In this document: one piece after another, positions 37,921 to 52,709 of the stretch
Layout: every line of letters begins with the position of its first letter
Numbering within the stretch: the first letter of the stretch is position 1
Notes under the pieces: generated by a model
Told to the model about the DNA's origin: nothing
The model's database searches: none
What the model saw: only the letters and a program-made list of their open reading frames with translations
Translations under genes and position numbers: made by a program
NCBI RefSeq assembly: GCF_028769735.1
Contig: NC_088171.1
Location: forward strand, 61,928,216-61,992,215
Source of the DNA: Zonotrichia leucophrys gambelii
Taxonomy: Eukaryota > Chordata > Aves > Passeriformes > Passerellidae
Direction: 5' to 3'
DNA length: 64,000 nt

Positions 37921-40900
37921 CTGAGAGTTATTAAAAGAAAAAGAAGCTTTAAAGCATTATGAAAATAATACAGAAAACTCAGATTAATATATGGGGTAAG
38001 TATCAGCAGTAATACTACTAAAACCCAAACAATACTAAATTGCCCCAGCCCAGTTTGAAACAGTAGGGACAGGTGAAAATATCTGAAAGCGATTTTTTTT
38101 AGGGGAAAATAAGAATAACGCGATGAAATCAAATTTCCTTTGAGATAGCGATCACAAAGGGATCACATTCCCTATGTAGCATTGATTACACAATTAAAAG
38201 AAAATTTTAGAGGCAAAGTATTATGAAAATTGGTAATTTCAGATAGTGGCTGTTTTCAGAAGATGGCAAGGATTAGTTGCTTTCTTGTTGGAATGAAGTA
38301 ACTTCTTAGATACCAAAATGAGAATGTCTGTAATTGGAGCATCCCTAAAGTCAGTCAGTTGCTAATTAAGGTACACCTCATCACTTGCAAACATGCTCCG
38401 ATACTGGTCTGAAATGTTGCCCGTGTTACTTCAGAGAAAAGGACTGAAATTAAAAGTGCTTGGCTATAATATGAATAGAATTAATCAGCGGCAGCTTAAA
38501 ACTGGAGTGACAGCTTGGAAAGAGACACAGGATGTGATACATTTTGTACAAATGCAAAAGGTCAGGGGGGGAAAAAAAAATTAAAGGTAAGAGCAAAATG
38601 CAAAACCTAATGAAAGCCAAACCAACCTCCCAACAGAGGCTTGGCAAGGAGAAGGAATGTGAGACAGAATATGGTGGTCCAGTTTCTCTCATTTTTATTA
38701 TTTAACCAATTAAGGACATACAGTCAAGCAAAAAAGTTTAAGTATTTTTTAAACTTGAAAAATTTAAAGCATTGAGATATGGTACCATACTGCTTGTTAA
38801 TCTTTGTCCTGCAACCAATAAGTGAACTTGGGCAAAGAACCATATTCCATGAACAAGCAGGTCTTCACATATGGTTTTTGATTTTCCCTTTCTCCCTGAG
38901 CTGTGGGCATTCAGGAAATGGCCTGGGGCTGAGCGCTGCTCTTCTGCCAGTGCACTCTGTGTGCTCCAGTCAGGCTCACTCAGGCCATTTCTACTGTTTT
39001 CTCTGTTGGCACAGATACTCTGGCTGACAACACATACTGCTGCCATATTTACTTTTTAAGCTGCAACTATTTACAAATTCTTCCAGACCATTAATCAGCA
39101 ATATTAGTTACGCATCTAGATTTTCTCTCTGTATTTCTAAAAGGCTGCCCTAGATTGTTCAAAGAGAAGGCAAACACCCTCAAGACTTTTCATTTGCAGG
39201 AGCTCAGCTTTTAAAAGCATTGATTTTTAGAACAAGAAAAAAAAATGCTCTCTCCATACTCACTTTTCATCTGACAAACAGATGTGTACAAAACCCGAAA
39301 CTCTATCAAATCACTTCTGGAAGCAGTTTTGAAAGTTTCTGTCTAAGATCTTATTACATAAATGTCTCAGAGAAGTGGTTACATTATTCAAGGCAATAGC
39401 TACTCCATCTCAGGTATGTAAACTCAATTTGATGCACAGAATTGCACACAATTTGATACACAGAAAGGCTGTGTGCAGTGAACCTGGCTCTCAGTGGAAG
39501 CTGGAGGCAGCTCATGAAAAAAGAGTGAAGAAAAGGCCACCATGCATCCACACAGATTTTGTGTCCAATTCAAATGGAACTATACTTATCTGTGCCCTTA
39601 ATAATTGTAGATGTTCAGCTAGAAGATATTTTCAAAAATGAAATTGTACAGAACAAGTACCTAAAAGTGGGAAACTTTCTTTTTTTAAGCTTTAGAAAAT
39701 CTTGTGAATGTAATTTATATGAAGCATCCTTGTAGTCATCTGTGACTTTTCTGTCTATCACTAATCAAATATGTTTCTAAAATATGGAAAATATGAGCTG
39801 AAAATTAAGCTACGAACCACAAGCCTATTATTCTGCTTATCTCTTGGTTCCAAGTACTTTATTCAGTTTTCAAACATAGATTTATGATATAAGGAATGAA
39901 CGAAAGTCATGTTTCATAACGTGCTTCTAAATCTGCCAAGTTCTTAAAATAACTCACTCTATGACAGAGGAAAAAAAATTCTTTGCCCTTCCTCTCAAAT
40001 TTTGCATCTTCTGAATAACAGACTCTTTAATATGAGATCAGTTTGTGAATTCTTTTTGAGAGTAATAAATCATTAGAATTTCTAGATATGGAAGTGTTAT
40101 TTTAATTCAGCTTTTGTAAGGCTGAGAAACATCTGATAGAACAAAAACCCAAACAGATTCACTGTGTCTGTTTGTTTGTGATAGAGATATTCGATCTTAA
40201 CAAACCCTACCTTGTTTTACCATGAAGTTTTGATTTTTAAAGTCACAAATGTGGAAATTCTCTAGTTATATGAAAATGTTGGTTTTATTTCTAATATTCA
40301 CATTAAACAATGAAAATGTTATGGTGAAATGTGAAGAATGAAAATCAAATTCTAAAATCTCAATTTTCCTCCTCAGAGAAATCAAAAAAAGTAAAGCACC
40401 CAACCAACCCCAAAGCCACTAGCTGCTGGTCTGACAGTAACATGTAGAATCCTGCTGGTCTCACAGTTAATCTCTTTCAGGGGGCCAAGAGGGAGCTTTT
40501 GACTGCACTTCCTGTAAGAGGAACCAAACCAATGGTGTCCACCATCCAGTGTTAAACAAGACTAATCAGAATTGCTTCTTGCAGTTATCCCCCATGCAAA
40601 AGAAAGAAAACACATGTTTTCTGCGATCACTGTTGTCGATAACTTTCAGGATTAAGAAAAGAACACAACTGTTGTCATTTAAAGTAATTACCCTTGGTTC
40701 TGTACCAGTGGGATGTAAAATGCCTGGCATTAATTATCTGAACTTTTCAACTATCCCTACAGATCCCTGCATACAGTAAAAGCTACAGCTGTAAGCTCAA
40801 AAACATTATTGATTATTCCACTGCATCATTTTGGTTCAGAAAGATACTCCATATCAAAAGAACTGTCATTCCTTAGAGAGTAAATAGCTTGCCATGTGTA

Positions 40901-43684
40901 GCAGAAATTCACATGCAATACACACATGGTCTGTCTGGGAACACTAACACAGCCTAGCTGCTGTGGTCATGGGTTTCAGGGATCTTATGGACACTCAAAG
41001 CTCCTTCTAGAGATGGAGGCTGCAAACAGCTCTTTATACTGTGAACTTCTTTCTTTACTTGATTTCTGTATCTAAAGAAATATACAAAAATGCAAAATGC
41101 ACTGCATGTGCTTTGAATCAAAGATCCTAATGATAAACTGATTCCCCAGCACGTACCTGAGGATTGTAACAATTAACTTTGTGAATTTAGCACAACACAA
41201 ATTATTCACACAAACCAAACACAAGACTGAAACACCTGATGACCCACTATTTCATTGTCACTCACTTCTGCTGGTGGTCTCAAATTTACCTTTTATAAAC
41301 AGAAATTCTGAATGAGAAACACTGAATGAGCCATTCAGAAGGAAATAGAATAATGAATTAAACAAAAGCTTTGCTTGATTGCATCAGAAATCTGGATAAA
41401 TCAATCTTCCAAACTTTGCACTGTTCAGATAGAAATATCACATTCTACCTGTAGCTTTAAGGTAAGACTGTTCCAGTCTTATCTTTCATCCTCCCTAGCA
41501 CTAAAATAACACTGAAGTTCTTTGCCACATAGGTTTGATTAAATTACAACTACTCTGCACTTAACAGTCATACTTAGTCAATGCTGACAGATTTTCCCGT
41601 ACTACAGATTGCACATAGAATATCAGATTTCATCACTGAATAAAACTATTAGTTAATATCCCAAAGAGTATTTGAAGGACATCACGGGCTAATGCATATT
41701 TTTACTTCTTCATGTCTCAACGTTCCAAGCTTAACATCTATTTCCTGTTGATTTTCTATAATTATATACATTTTTTTTTTTCTGAAGTGCTCTGCATTAC
41801 TAGGTATAATTACATGTTTCAGTTAGAAAAAAAAAAAAAACAAGAATTTTATTTCCATCTGGAAACAATAAATGAACAACGTTTTGAAACTATATCACTG
41901 TGAAAGAAACTTTCTGTCTTTCATCATGACTGAAACGGCTGATTGCCTTTTCTTGCTATTCCCTGGAATCTGATAATGTGTCTATGAATGAAGGGATGCA
42001 CTACACAAAAATGAAATATCATGTAGGAACTAAAAGGTTAAAAAGTAGCACAATTTGTTTTAACCTGACTCTACAAAAATAGGCGTCATCTACATTTGGA
42101 ACATAATAATGTATGTGAAGCATCCTTCAGTATACTGATCACATATGAAATATTTTTTTCCAGTCCTTAGCAGCTGGAGTGCATTAGAACACAAAGCACA
42201 TTACTAGAAAGATTTCTATTTAGTCAGTGTATTTTATCCTAGCAATTACAATACACAAATTTAACCACCTAACCAGAAAATCACACCTCCTGTTTGCAGT
42301 GACACCATGTGCAACCACAGAAAATTGCAGAGACAATAAACATCAATATCTCTGCATCTTTATGGCAGTACCAGCAAGCTGTTCAGACAGCAATTCTTTC
42401 TCCTTACCTAAAGCAGGCAAAAATCCAAGTATTTGAATTCTGTCTTGTGTTTGAGTCACAATAATGTGAATAGCTTGCTTGCTAGCAAAAGGATTTTGTC
42501 CTCTGCCAGCAGTGAAGCCCAAAGAAATCCTCGTCCATATGGAAACATGACAAAATGGCACTCCCTCAAAACTTCATCCCTTTGTGGCAGATATTACTTT
42601 GGGATATGTCACGAGGGGTGTCTGCTGGCTGTTGTCTTTCAGAAGCTGAGCCGTGCTACCACCAGCACAGTCTGGATGAAAATCAAGTGGCTGTGGCTCA
42701 TTTTATAAATTCCTCTGCTGCAGTGCAGCTCAGGAACAGATGTGATCTTGTGATGCAGGCATGGGAATGATGACACAGTTATGATCCAGTCTGGAAAACC
42801 CATAGCAGTTTTGTTAAAACGAATGAACAGAGAACTCTCCCCTATTTCCCACCCCCTGTGAGCAATGGGGCTTTAAAAAACTAAGAACATGTGGGATGTC
42901 CCTGAGGACACTGGTTGGAAGGCAGTGCCTCTCCCTCATCTGTGTATGAACCAGGGGAGATGCGCTGAAGCCACACGATGGGCAAGCTTAGAGGCAACCC
43001 CTACCCCATGTAACATGACATGACATGCTCAGGTCTTTATCCTGTTATTAGGATAAAGGCAGGTCACACTGGAGCAGTTAAAAGCCCATGCAATTCTAGC
43101 CAATGTAATTTGAACCTTCAAATCAAATCTTTGAGTTGCCAGATGGAGGGCAAAAATCTGTTTTGCCATATGGGAAAAATGCCTTCTACATTACCAAACA
43201 GAAAACTGGTATTAGCTCAGGCCACCCTTGGAAGTGGATATAAACCAGACTGCAAGCTGTGATTTGCTGATAGGAAAACTAGCTGTGAGAGTCATATGCT
43301 CAGCCCTAGCAGCTCCCAGCTGTTCTCCTAGGTGTGGGATCTCTCTGCTGCTTCCAGCCTCAGAAAACAGACAAACCATGGCTAGATAAGCAACTTTTTA
43401 CTTTTTCCTCCCTCACAGCTTCATATGTGTTAAGCCTAATCTCTTAAAAAAAAAAAGAAAGCAAACCATGCCATAACAAAATCACCTAATAGGCACTGAA
43501 GAGCTTGCCACATCTTCCTTTATTAAACAAGAGCACAAGCTAACTCAAGTTCCTGCACAAGAAGTGATATTCAGATAATATCACAATACAGTAACTGCAT
43601 TTCACAGTCCAAAGCTTCAGCTGAAATTTTTCACATCTCTTCCCATGAGTGAGTCCACAAAGGAAACACACACCAACAAATATG

Positions 43685-43717
43685 CTAGGTACCTAATTTT
43701 GTAAACCTAGGTACCTA
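43685..43717. repeat. Pair of CTAGGTACCTA palindromic repeats, 22-bp period
   Basis: CTAGGTACCTA is present at 43685-43695 and again at 43707-43717. Each contains the perfect 10-bp palindrome TAGGTACCTA, and they are spaced two helical turns apart (22 bp). The sequence between is AT-rich. This could be a small duplication or a tandem dimeric protein site. No function is shown. Confidence 0.7.
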
Positions 43718-46700
43718 TTCTTCTAAACACAAAAATATCAATAATTCTATTCTGTTAACAGGTAGATACGGTTCTTTGTAAGATTACACATGTTATATCC
43801 AAGAATAAAAAGAAATTTCTTGCACATACCATTTATTCATATTTTCTGACAAAACCAGTAACTCCCAGTACAGACATCTTAAACCTTGGTTCCTGAAATT
43901 CTTCATAATAAGCAAGCTGGCTTCCCTATCACAATTTGCTTCCAATATTAAAGCAGACTGACTTTACATTGGGTAAAATGTTATCCATCTCCATTGGGTG
44001 GATTGCTTATTACTCAGCCTGTGATGAACCACGAGCCCAAGCACATCTGAGTCTCCACCTCACCAAAACAGAGCGGATTCAGTGACACCTTCAGCACTAT
44101 ACCACACTAATTTCTGTGCACTATGCAGGAAAATGGTTCAGTGCTTTCAAAGATGAGAACTGTTATTGTTGCTGCTGCTGCAGCTATCGTTACAATCCTG
44201 AAGAGCCTTTGTGGAGCTTCAGAGTGCTGTTTGTCCAGTTCCAAAAATTGATTCATTTCAAGGTAAAGTGTATATTTCATTAATGGTTACAGCGATGGTT
44301 TAATGACTTCAAACCAGCCAACCAGAGCGCTAATATGAATTACCTGTGAAATTATTAATTCTGACATGCAAGAAAATACACTTTTTAAAAAATTTTCTCT
44401 ATGGTTCTCCCTAATTTCTCACCATTAAGCACTCCTAAAATGAAATATTTTTTTCCAGAAGTAAATTAATACTCCTTTTTCAATATGTATTAGAAACACC
44501 TATTGGGAAGGTCCCTAAAAAGGTGATTTATTGCAACAGCGCACTGCTACTTCAAATAACTCTCTGTCTCAATCATACTTTATGCTAATAAAACCTTGAA
44601 AACTAATTAAAGCATAGAGGCACACACAATAGGCAAGTAGGATTGTCACACTACCTTTTTGTCTTCAGAAAGCTGAATGACTGAAATGAATTGCTAGTTT
44701 CATCCATACTATGAATTTGTTCTCCAGCTCAAAAATGAGAATCCCATAGGATAGAAAAGAATTGATGGTTTCTGCTCAGAAGGAAGACATAGAATGAATT
44801 GCACACCCCTCCAGAGTTCATCTGTACCTAGATGGGGCAGCGCCAGGGAGCCTCTCTATTGTTTCCCTTCATTTCAAACAAGCAAGTATGAGATCTAAAA
44901 TAGCAACTGCTTTAGCAGGTTCCAGTAGAAGGAAAACACTGGAAGGTTTTAATCAAAAGTTAAACCTTTAGGCAAATACTATCACTTTTCTTTTGTGAGC
45001 TGACCTAAATTTCATAGTAAAACAGAATAAAAATATTGCAAACCATAATGATGAGATTTATATCATAGAATTCACATTTTTCAGTAACACTTGCCATTTA
45101 ACAGAGCTAAACCAATTGAATCCAAGAATGAGAAGAGATTTTACATCTTTTTCTTGATTAACAGTGGTACAACAACACAAAGCAAATATTACTGTGCAGT
45201 TTTATTGAAGTTTCTAGAACACAATGTATTTTATTTTTCTCATTTTTAAAGAAAATCTTCACCTCAAGAAAATCAACCTTTTTTTTTAACAAATGCCAAA
45301 GCCTAACGAAGCAAGCAGTCTTACTGAAGATTATGTAGATGATGCTGCAAAGCACAGGGAATGTGACAGCTCATCTATCAAAGAAAACAAAAGGGTTTAT
45401 GCATCTAAACTAAATAGAAGCTTTTGAAACAGCATGGAGAGTAGTTGGTAGAACTTTTCTTATTATAATATAAATAACTAGGAAAGTGAGATGCTATTTG
45501 TTTAACAATGAATGCAGAAATATTAAAAGAAGATGGTACAGTTTTTTATGCAAGCCCTAAGTTTGACAATAGCTTCTTCTACCTCAATGCCCCGAAGTGC
45601 ATGGCAACTGATAAAAATTCTGCTTTTATTTAGCACAAATGCACTATCCCATATATGCATTTCCCATTCTTTTAACATATTGCTCAATTACTGGTGATTT
45701 TTATTTTCTGCTAGTAATTCACCAGAAGCTCCAGCTCCAAAGGACTGCTGGGATGAGACAGTATTGTAAGTAATTGACAGCCTGACACTCAGCACAAGAT
45801 TGAGTGTGGATCTGTCTGCATTTAAATACTCTTCATTCTCAGGCAGTCTAACAAGCAAGAGCAACATTCATACGAGCAAATCATAATTGAGGTACAACTA
45901 ATATGCACAGATTTAACTGGTCAAGCAGTGTGCTACTTAATGTTAACCCCTTTTTGCAATACCAGTTTTTATTCACAGATTATTAAATATAGAAGAGCAC
46001 TAGATGCATGCATAAAATATTCTGTTGTGATAGAAAACTGAATTTTGCATAAATAAAGCCAGTTTTTTATGTATCTCAAAGCATTTTTTCTACTAGTGTT
46101 ATAAAGAACATGAGCTCCATTCTCAACAACACAAACATTCCCTTCCATATTGTCTGGAAGGAAGCATTTATTGTCCAAAGTTCACAATTTGCTAAGGTTT
46201 TTGAGAGAACCCAATATTCACAAATACAGCATAAAACCTTCAGGAAGAGTAAAATGGGTTCTTATTTTGACATTTATTAAGCCAAATCATATTCTACCAG
46301 CTGGAAACGAACATGTCACCAAGCATTTACAGACGATAGGATCTGCTGTGTATGTAATGTTAGAATTCTAGATTAGAGAAAATGGCATGACAAAATGTAT
46401 CCCAAAGCACAGCAGAGATTCATCCATTTCTCAGCTCCATAATATAAAAAAGTACATCGACTCTGGGGTGAGCTCATGTTCCCATGACACTATGTCTTAA
46501 GAAGTAATTTAAAGGAAATGTGCTATATTTGAAAACCCCAAAGACAAAGAATGCTTTGAGAGGAAGCAGAGGAGAGACAGACCATTTTAGTACTAAAAAA
46601 TAAAAAGCAGGAATATAGAGAGTTAGCAAAGATGCATATACAGCTTCCATAGGACAAACAAGCATTTAACATAATACCAAAGGAAATAGTAAACATCCCT

Positions 46701-49700
46701 TCATACCTCACCTTTTATTTTTTTTCAGGAGGACAGAGGCAATTGCCCCATCTACCTCCCTTTAGTATCTGAGGTTCCTTTCAATTATACTGCTAGCAAA
46801 ACAGAGACAGTTTGCATAGAGACAACTTTGTAATTACAGCAAGAAAAAGTTGCATGGTCCACCGAGTACAAAACACTACAAAACTCACAGTAATAAGAAG
46901 TCAGGGGCTTAACTATTCATTTATTTAAATGTATGCTGCAGTTTTCATTTTTTCTGGTCAAATCAACAGATTTTAATTGGCACTTTCAAAAGCAGCAGTC
47001 TATGAAAATGACAAAAAATCATACTAGAAACAAAGCAAATACATGCCCTAAAGTCCTTTTAATTCTTGAAATTATGCTGCCCTTTTATTTGCCATTGAGG
47101 AATGTGTGCATATTATTCCCTTTTTAAATGCATTTCAAATCAGCTTACACTCGAGGTTATTCAAAACTTGAGCTTATGCACAACGCTCAAAAACGCTTGG
47201 TGCACTCAGAGGAAAAAAAGGACAACAGAGAAAAAAGAAAAGTGAATTAGTAATTTTACTGTAATACTGTAACAATTTCCTATGTGCTGTGTCAGGGCAC
47301 GTTTGAGGGAGCCATCTGTAGGGTATCAGCTTCAATGAGGTTAAGAAACACAAACACCGAGCTGACATGAAAAATCAAAGCAAAAGAGCAAAGAAATACT
47401 ACTGCAACTCGTGGTACACTTGGCACACCTTCTGCATTTAAAGGCTCTGCTGCCATGCAGACTCCATCTCAATGGCTGGTGTATCACTCAAATGTCCTGA
47501 ATTAATAACGGAGATACAGCCCACAGATGGCATATAGTATGGTTTGAGACAGACTCATTTTGACAGGTGACAAAGACGACTACTCATCTAGTCATGTGAA
47601 ATTAAGCACTTACGGGAATGGCAGGTGTGAACTGCCTCCTTTATACAGATTTGGAAGCATCCCATCACTCACAGAAAGTGCTGTACTAAAATCCCAGACA
47701 ATTCTGGGATTATGTTAAATCCACAAAGGAGGCAAGCTAAGGCTGAGATGTGAGTCCCTGCCCTTTTACAGTCTGGATGATCTAGAGTCCCTTGTGATTT
47801 GGACACAGCCCTGGATACTTAAAAAGAAAATTAAGCTTCAACCCAAGGAAAAGTGAAATATAGTCAAGGCAAAATCACTATCTAACACTATGCCACGAAC
47901 ATTAATTTCAAGCTGCTATACATTTTGCCTTATTTTTTACTTTTCAGACTAATTCCCATTCATCATTTATCTACTACCATTGCTTTAATGGATTTTTCCC
48001 AACTCTCCCTTTCCATCAGTCACTGGAAGTGGATGTTAAACACTCTCATCAGAGCACTAGCGAGTAGCTTCATAATATGACTGGGGAAAAAATGTCTGGA
48101 GGTTACCTCTAAAGCAGGGTGTATTCTTTATGTGCTTTTACTACACGTTGATACCATGGGGTGATAAAATCTTTGACATCTGGCAGTGTGTGTAACTAGA
48201 GCAGTAGCTCTGTGCAAAGACATATGGGCAAGAACACACAGGGAAACCACACACAAATACACTCCTTGCAGGTTTTTCTAGGACTATATAATGGATTCTA
48301 ACACTAATCTTCTCCTTCACATTATATAAAACAAAAAACATTCTGGGGCAAATTATTTTTCCCTGGCCATAGTCCATGGCTGTTTATTATAATTTTCTTC
48401 CATGTAGATAAAATCCCAAGTTTTCCTCAATATCATGTTGCATTAACATTTTAATATAGGACAGACACCGGGCAAGGGCGTGTCTCAAAAATCTCAGTTT
48501 GAGACCAACCTTGAAACAAGCAAGCTATATGCTTTATGCTGTATCCATTCAAACAGACTGCTAAGACTGTGAGAGCACTCAGGAAAATTCAGTACTACCT
48601 CCATTGCTTGGCCAGGTTTTACCTGAGGGGAAAACTGAGGATGTCTCCTGCAGGTAAACCAAACTCCAAGTTCTTTCTCAGTCTTAGTGACATGACCAAG
48701 AGTTTGAGTCTCTGGTGCTTCAGTTTCTTTGAATACCCCAAATAATCCTCTCTGTGACAACAGCAAAACCTCAAGCTGGAGAATTCCTGCCAGGATTTGC
48801 TGTGTTCACTGTGATGTGCCCACTGAAAGCAGCAGCGAAATTTTGAAATGCAGTTCCCCATGCTCCCTTCACAGCCATTGGTTCGTTCAGTCTGGGGTGA
48901 ACTTTGTAGTGGACAAACTAAATCAGCTTCCAAGAAAATCAGAGCAGTAGCCATAATCCAGGTTCACGATGAATGTGCTCCATCCACATAGGTGGAAACA
49001 GCAGGATTCAAACTAATGGTATGTCTTTGAAACAGCTTTGGATCACGAGCAGTGGGAAAGTCTGATTAAAAGAATTATATTTATTTTGAAGTAAAGAGTC
49101 CAAAATGCAGATAAATTTAGATATTTGGTAGTGGCTTCACTACCATATTCTGTGTTTTCCTCATCTCCTCTTAATACTTCATACTGTGCACTAATGTAAG
49201 CACAGACATCATCTGTGGCTAAAGAAAATAGCAGATAAAAAATCAGGGACTTCAGATTATACCCTGAATAATTATGATAAAGGATTTTTGTAATGACATA
49301 GGTTAGTATCCAGCATGCCAAAAAACATCTAATATTTTGCATGACTATAAAACATTGCATAGTTCCAAATATATCTTTCTTTTTATACAAGAAGGCCCAA
49401 GTGAATGCAGAATTTCTAATTTGAAAGCACATGTCTGCTTCTCATCCCAAGACTATTCATACTACACACGGCACTACTACCACCATATTTACTGAATAAA
49501 AAACTGAAGTACTAAATTCACAGACCAACAAACAAACACAAGTATAGTAAGGATTTTCATGAGATTAACAATATCCTCTGAAATGACAAATATCTCCAAG
49601 TACAGAATGGCATTTATCTGACAGCAGTACCAGAAGGCACTGGTTTTAAGTCATATGAAAACTTACACTGACTTCCTACCTGACACAAACTTGAGTTTGA

Positions 49701-50304
49701 ATGGCCACTGGCCCAGACCCCCAAATCTACCAAGCCTTGCAGCATAAGAGCCTTAATGCCCACTACAAGCACTCACAGCTTTTCTTTGTCCCCTGCTCTG
49801 CTCTATTCCCACCACTCCTGATCCAAGGGAAATTGTCTTCTTCCTCTCCCTGTGCTGGCCTCCATCAGTGGAACAGCAGAGCTGTTGGCTACCATTTAGT
49901 GGAGACTATGAAAGTGATTCCCAGACACTGAGGCAGATGAAACACTCTCACCTGCAGGTAAACTCCAGTAAATATGGACGAAAAGTGAATGAATCAAAAT
50001 TTTTGCTTTTAGGCTGAGTGTCTAGGGAAGCTCTGTCCAGATCTCAAAATTAATTTCTACATTTAGAGGACTACTGTTGCTCTATGCCACATATCATTTC
50101 TAAAGTGAAACAAACCCCTGCCAAGCAGTTGCATGTGTACAATTGTATGCCAAAAATGTCTGGTTTCTAAAATAGATACATGATTGGAATGACTTTGTCC
50201 TTTGTATTGCATACAAACAGTAACACAAGATTAATACATTTTCCCAGGTAAATTTTTTTCACAGAAGGCCAAACAACATCATACTTAGAAATATGACTTC
50301 TAAA

Positions 50305-50349
50305 AAAATCAGGAATTTTAATTAATAAAAATCAGGAATTTCAATTAAT
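50305..50349. repeat. 23-bp tandem duplication
   Basis: Two copies of a 22-nt AT-rich segment (AAAATCAGGAATTT[T/C]AATTAAT) start at 50305 and 50328 with one T/C difference. This is a simple local duplication in the intron. Confidence 0.92.
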
Positions 50350-52542
50350 AAAATGCAGCACCTTTTAAAACAATTAATGAAAGATATCTGCAACAAATGA
50401 CACATCTTCATATCTTAGGAGACAACAGATCTATATCTGGATTTTATCCTAATCAACTGACATGAGGGTTAATCAGCTTCTCACTTAATTTTGTTTTTTT
50501 AAACAAACTACAGTTGTACCCTTTCCTCAAATGGAAAGTTAAAAGCATTTTGCCCATAAAAAGTTTCTTTTGTTTAGTGAAAACTTATACAGGAGACTGC
50601 TTACATTCCCCAGTCATCCTTCAGTGAGAAGTCTGTAAGCTTGGAAGAGGAGATTAAATAGAAATGCAGAAAGCAAAGAAGAAAAAAAAAAAACAACAAA
50701 CATTGTCGCTAATTTAGTTTACAAATCAGCAAAACTATGTCACAAAATGTCAAGACCAGAAATTCTTGGTAACATGTGACACACAGAAATGTGATTGAAT
50801 AATCTTTAGAAAAATCATATAAATTGGAAACTGCATGGAACACTGAAGAGGATGAGCAACAGCAGATGTTGCTACTGCACAGAAAGGCTGCTGCACACAA
50901 ACACGTGATCTGCACAGCAACATTCAAGACACTCATTTTCAATAGGCTTCCATGAATTCCTCCGCCTGTGCTATGACAACTAAAGAAGCATTTTCAAAGA
51001 GATAAGAGTACTTTTCCTAAATGAGTAGGTAGAAAAATAAGTCCTACTTACAGCACCTTCTGGAAAACTTAGAAACAGGAGGACTAGATATCATAAATTT
51101 ACAGATTTGTGACATGCTCACACTTACTATGATTGAAGGAAAGCAACATTCTTTCCACTTTCATGGATTATATCAAGGGTGCCGCTTATCTCAGCAGAGC
51201 AGTTTGTTATTTACAGCAACTGTTTTTTCTATTTTTTTAAGCTTTGAGAGCACTCACACAATGACCAGCAGTGACAAAAGCAGCAGTCTATGCCAAAACA
51301 CTTTTAATAATGTGAATGAAAAATGAAAGCAAAGGAACTAACTGTGAAAATTGCTAAAAGCTTGATTTGCTTTTGTAAAAGATGCTGAAAAATGTTAAAA
51401 TACAAAGAGAAAAGAAGAAAAGCTTGTGGCAGTTATGAGAGTCCCAGATACAATGCAAATTCTCAAAAACACTACTACACTGCTTCCTAAAGGCTCCTAT
51501 TCAGAGTGCTGAGTTAAAAGCCTCTCTTAGTGAAGTATATGCTAAACCAAAGAATTAAATAATAACCTCGCAAGTTTCTTGCAACTTTCTGCAGGTCAAA
51601 CTCTTTAGCTGGTGAAGTGAAAACCTGCTTATTCGTACCAAGATGAGATTCCCCTGGCCCACATGCTTCCACAATAGCCTAAGGTGCAGTTATAGCACTC
51701 TGATGAGAAAATACTGTCCTTGACATCTTAAGAAAATAAGAGGGCAACTATTAATGTTACACTATATTTGGGAAAGCAGCATGGATATCAGCTACTTATC
51801 CGGGTAGTAAACATGCACATGGTTACAAAATTTACTTTCAACTACATCCTTCCCTCCTTTTTTCCTCCTCTTTACAGTTATGTTTATTCTGTAGACAGTT
51901 TCTAGGAACTTCAATAAATTCATTTGTGACAGAATCCATCAAAACCAACCTATCTTTCAGAAGAAACTCACTTCCTCCTCTGCATGAATAAGCTACACTT
52001 TCAAATTCACACTGTTATATACTTCTAATTTCATTGAACTGCTTTGTTACATTTATTTTAAACACAGATATATACTTACATTTCTATTTCTTATCAAGGA
52101 AGTCATAAACACACTAAAAATAGGATAATGAATGCATCAATTGAGTGAGACCACTATATAGTGTTTCTGGAAATATTTTGTCTGAGGTGCAGCAGGAAGA
52201 AAAATTCAATCTCATAGTCCATCACTTGCAAATGACACTTCCTTTAGTTCTTGGAAACACTAGATACACACACAAATGAACATTACTACAATAAAATCCT
52301 ACATGTCAGAGATCTCACTAATATTATAATTCCAAAATTACTTGAGGATCTTATTATCTCAATAACTTGCTGTGTCAGGCAAACGGCTTTACACTGTTAG
52401 TCTAATGTTGTAAATGCATTTTAAAGTCTATGGTGTTTTTAAGCTACTGCTTAAAATGAAAGACACTTCACATAAGGTTCCATGCTGACTCATTCAATCA
52501 ATGTCCATGTTGGCATATAAATGATTCCCTTTCTTCCCTTAC

Positions 52543-52709
52543 CTCCAGGTGCTCTAAAATATAGGGAGGGTTTGTCATGCCAAGCCTCAGCATAGCTCCC
52601 TCAGGAATAACTTCAACCAGCTTCCACAGAAGCGTGGGGAGGTCTGTGCCAATGTCTCTGCCATAAGCCCCTGTGTCTTCACTGGTCAGCCATATCTCAC
52701 AAACACCCT
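52543..52709 (-). CDS. CDKAL1: CDKAL1 internal exon A (radical SAM barrel, first of three in window)
   Basis: CDKAL1 adds a methylthio group to t6A37 of cytosolic tRNA(Lys)UUU and is an ER tail-anchored radical SAM enzyme (known for the family). Read on the minus strand, this 167-nt exon gives 2 nt of a split Glu codon plus 55 codons, beginning [18 protein letters not shown] and ending PPYILEHLE. The [11 protein letters not shown] segment is a hallmark of the e-MtaB/CDKAL1 branch of methylthiotransferases. The acceptor is a pyrimidine-rich run ending TTCACAG, and the donor is GAG|GTAAGG. The intron before it is phase 1 and the intron after is phase 0. The [4Fe-4S]-binding CxxxCxxC should lie in the upstream exon, beyond the right end of the window. 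No stop, frameshift or odd residue is seen, so the gene looks intact here. Confidence 0.97.

Larger units (their letters stand above)
37921..52542 (-). other. CDKAL1: CDKAL1 intron between exons A and B (14,622 nt, phase 0)
   Basis: This is a complete intron running from GTAAGG (at 52542 going down) to CTCTCAG (at 37921). No coding exon or intact transposable element was recognised in it. Visible structure is limited to a 23-bp tandem duplication at 50305-50349, two TAGGTACCTA palindromes 22 bp apart near 43.69 kb, a 14-nt A run at 41827-41840, and a possibly conserved stretch near 44150-44360. All other sequence here is AT-rich with no feature I can support. Confidence 0.93.
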
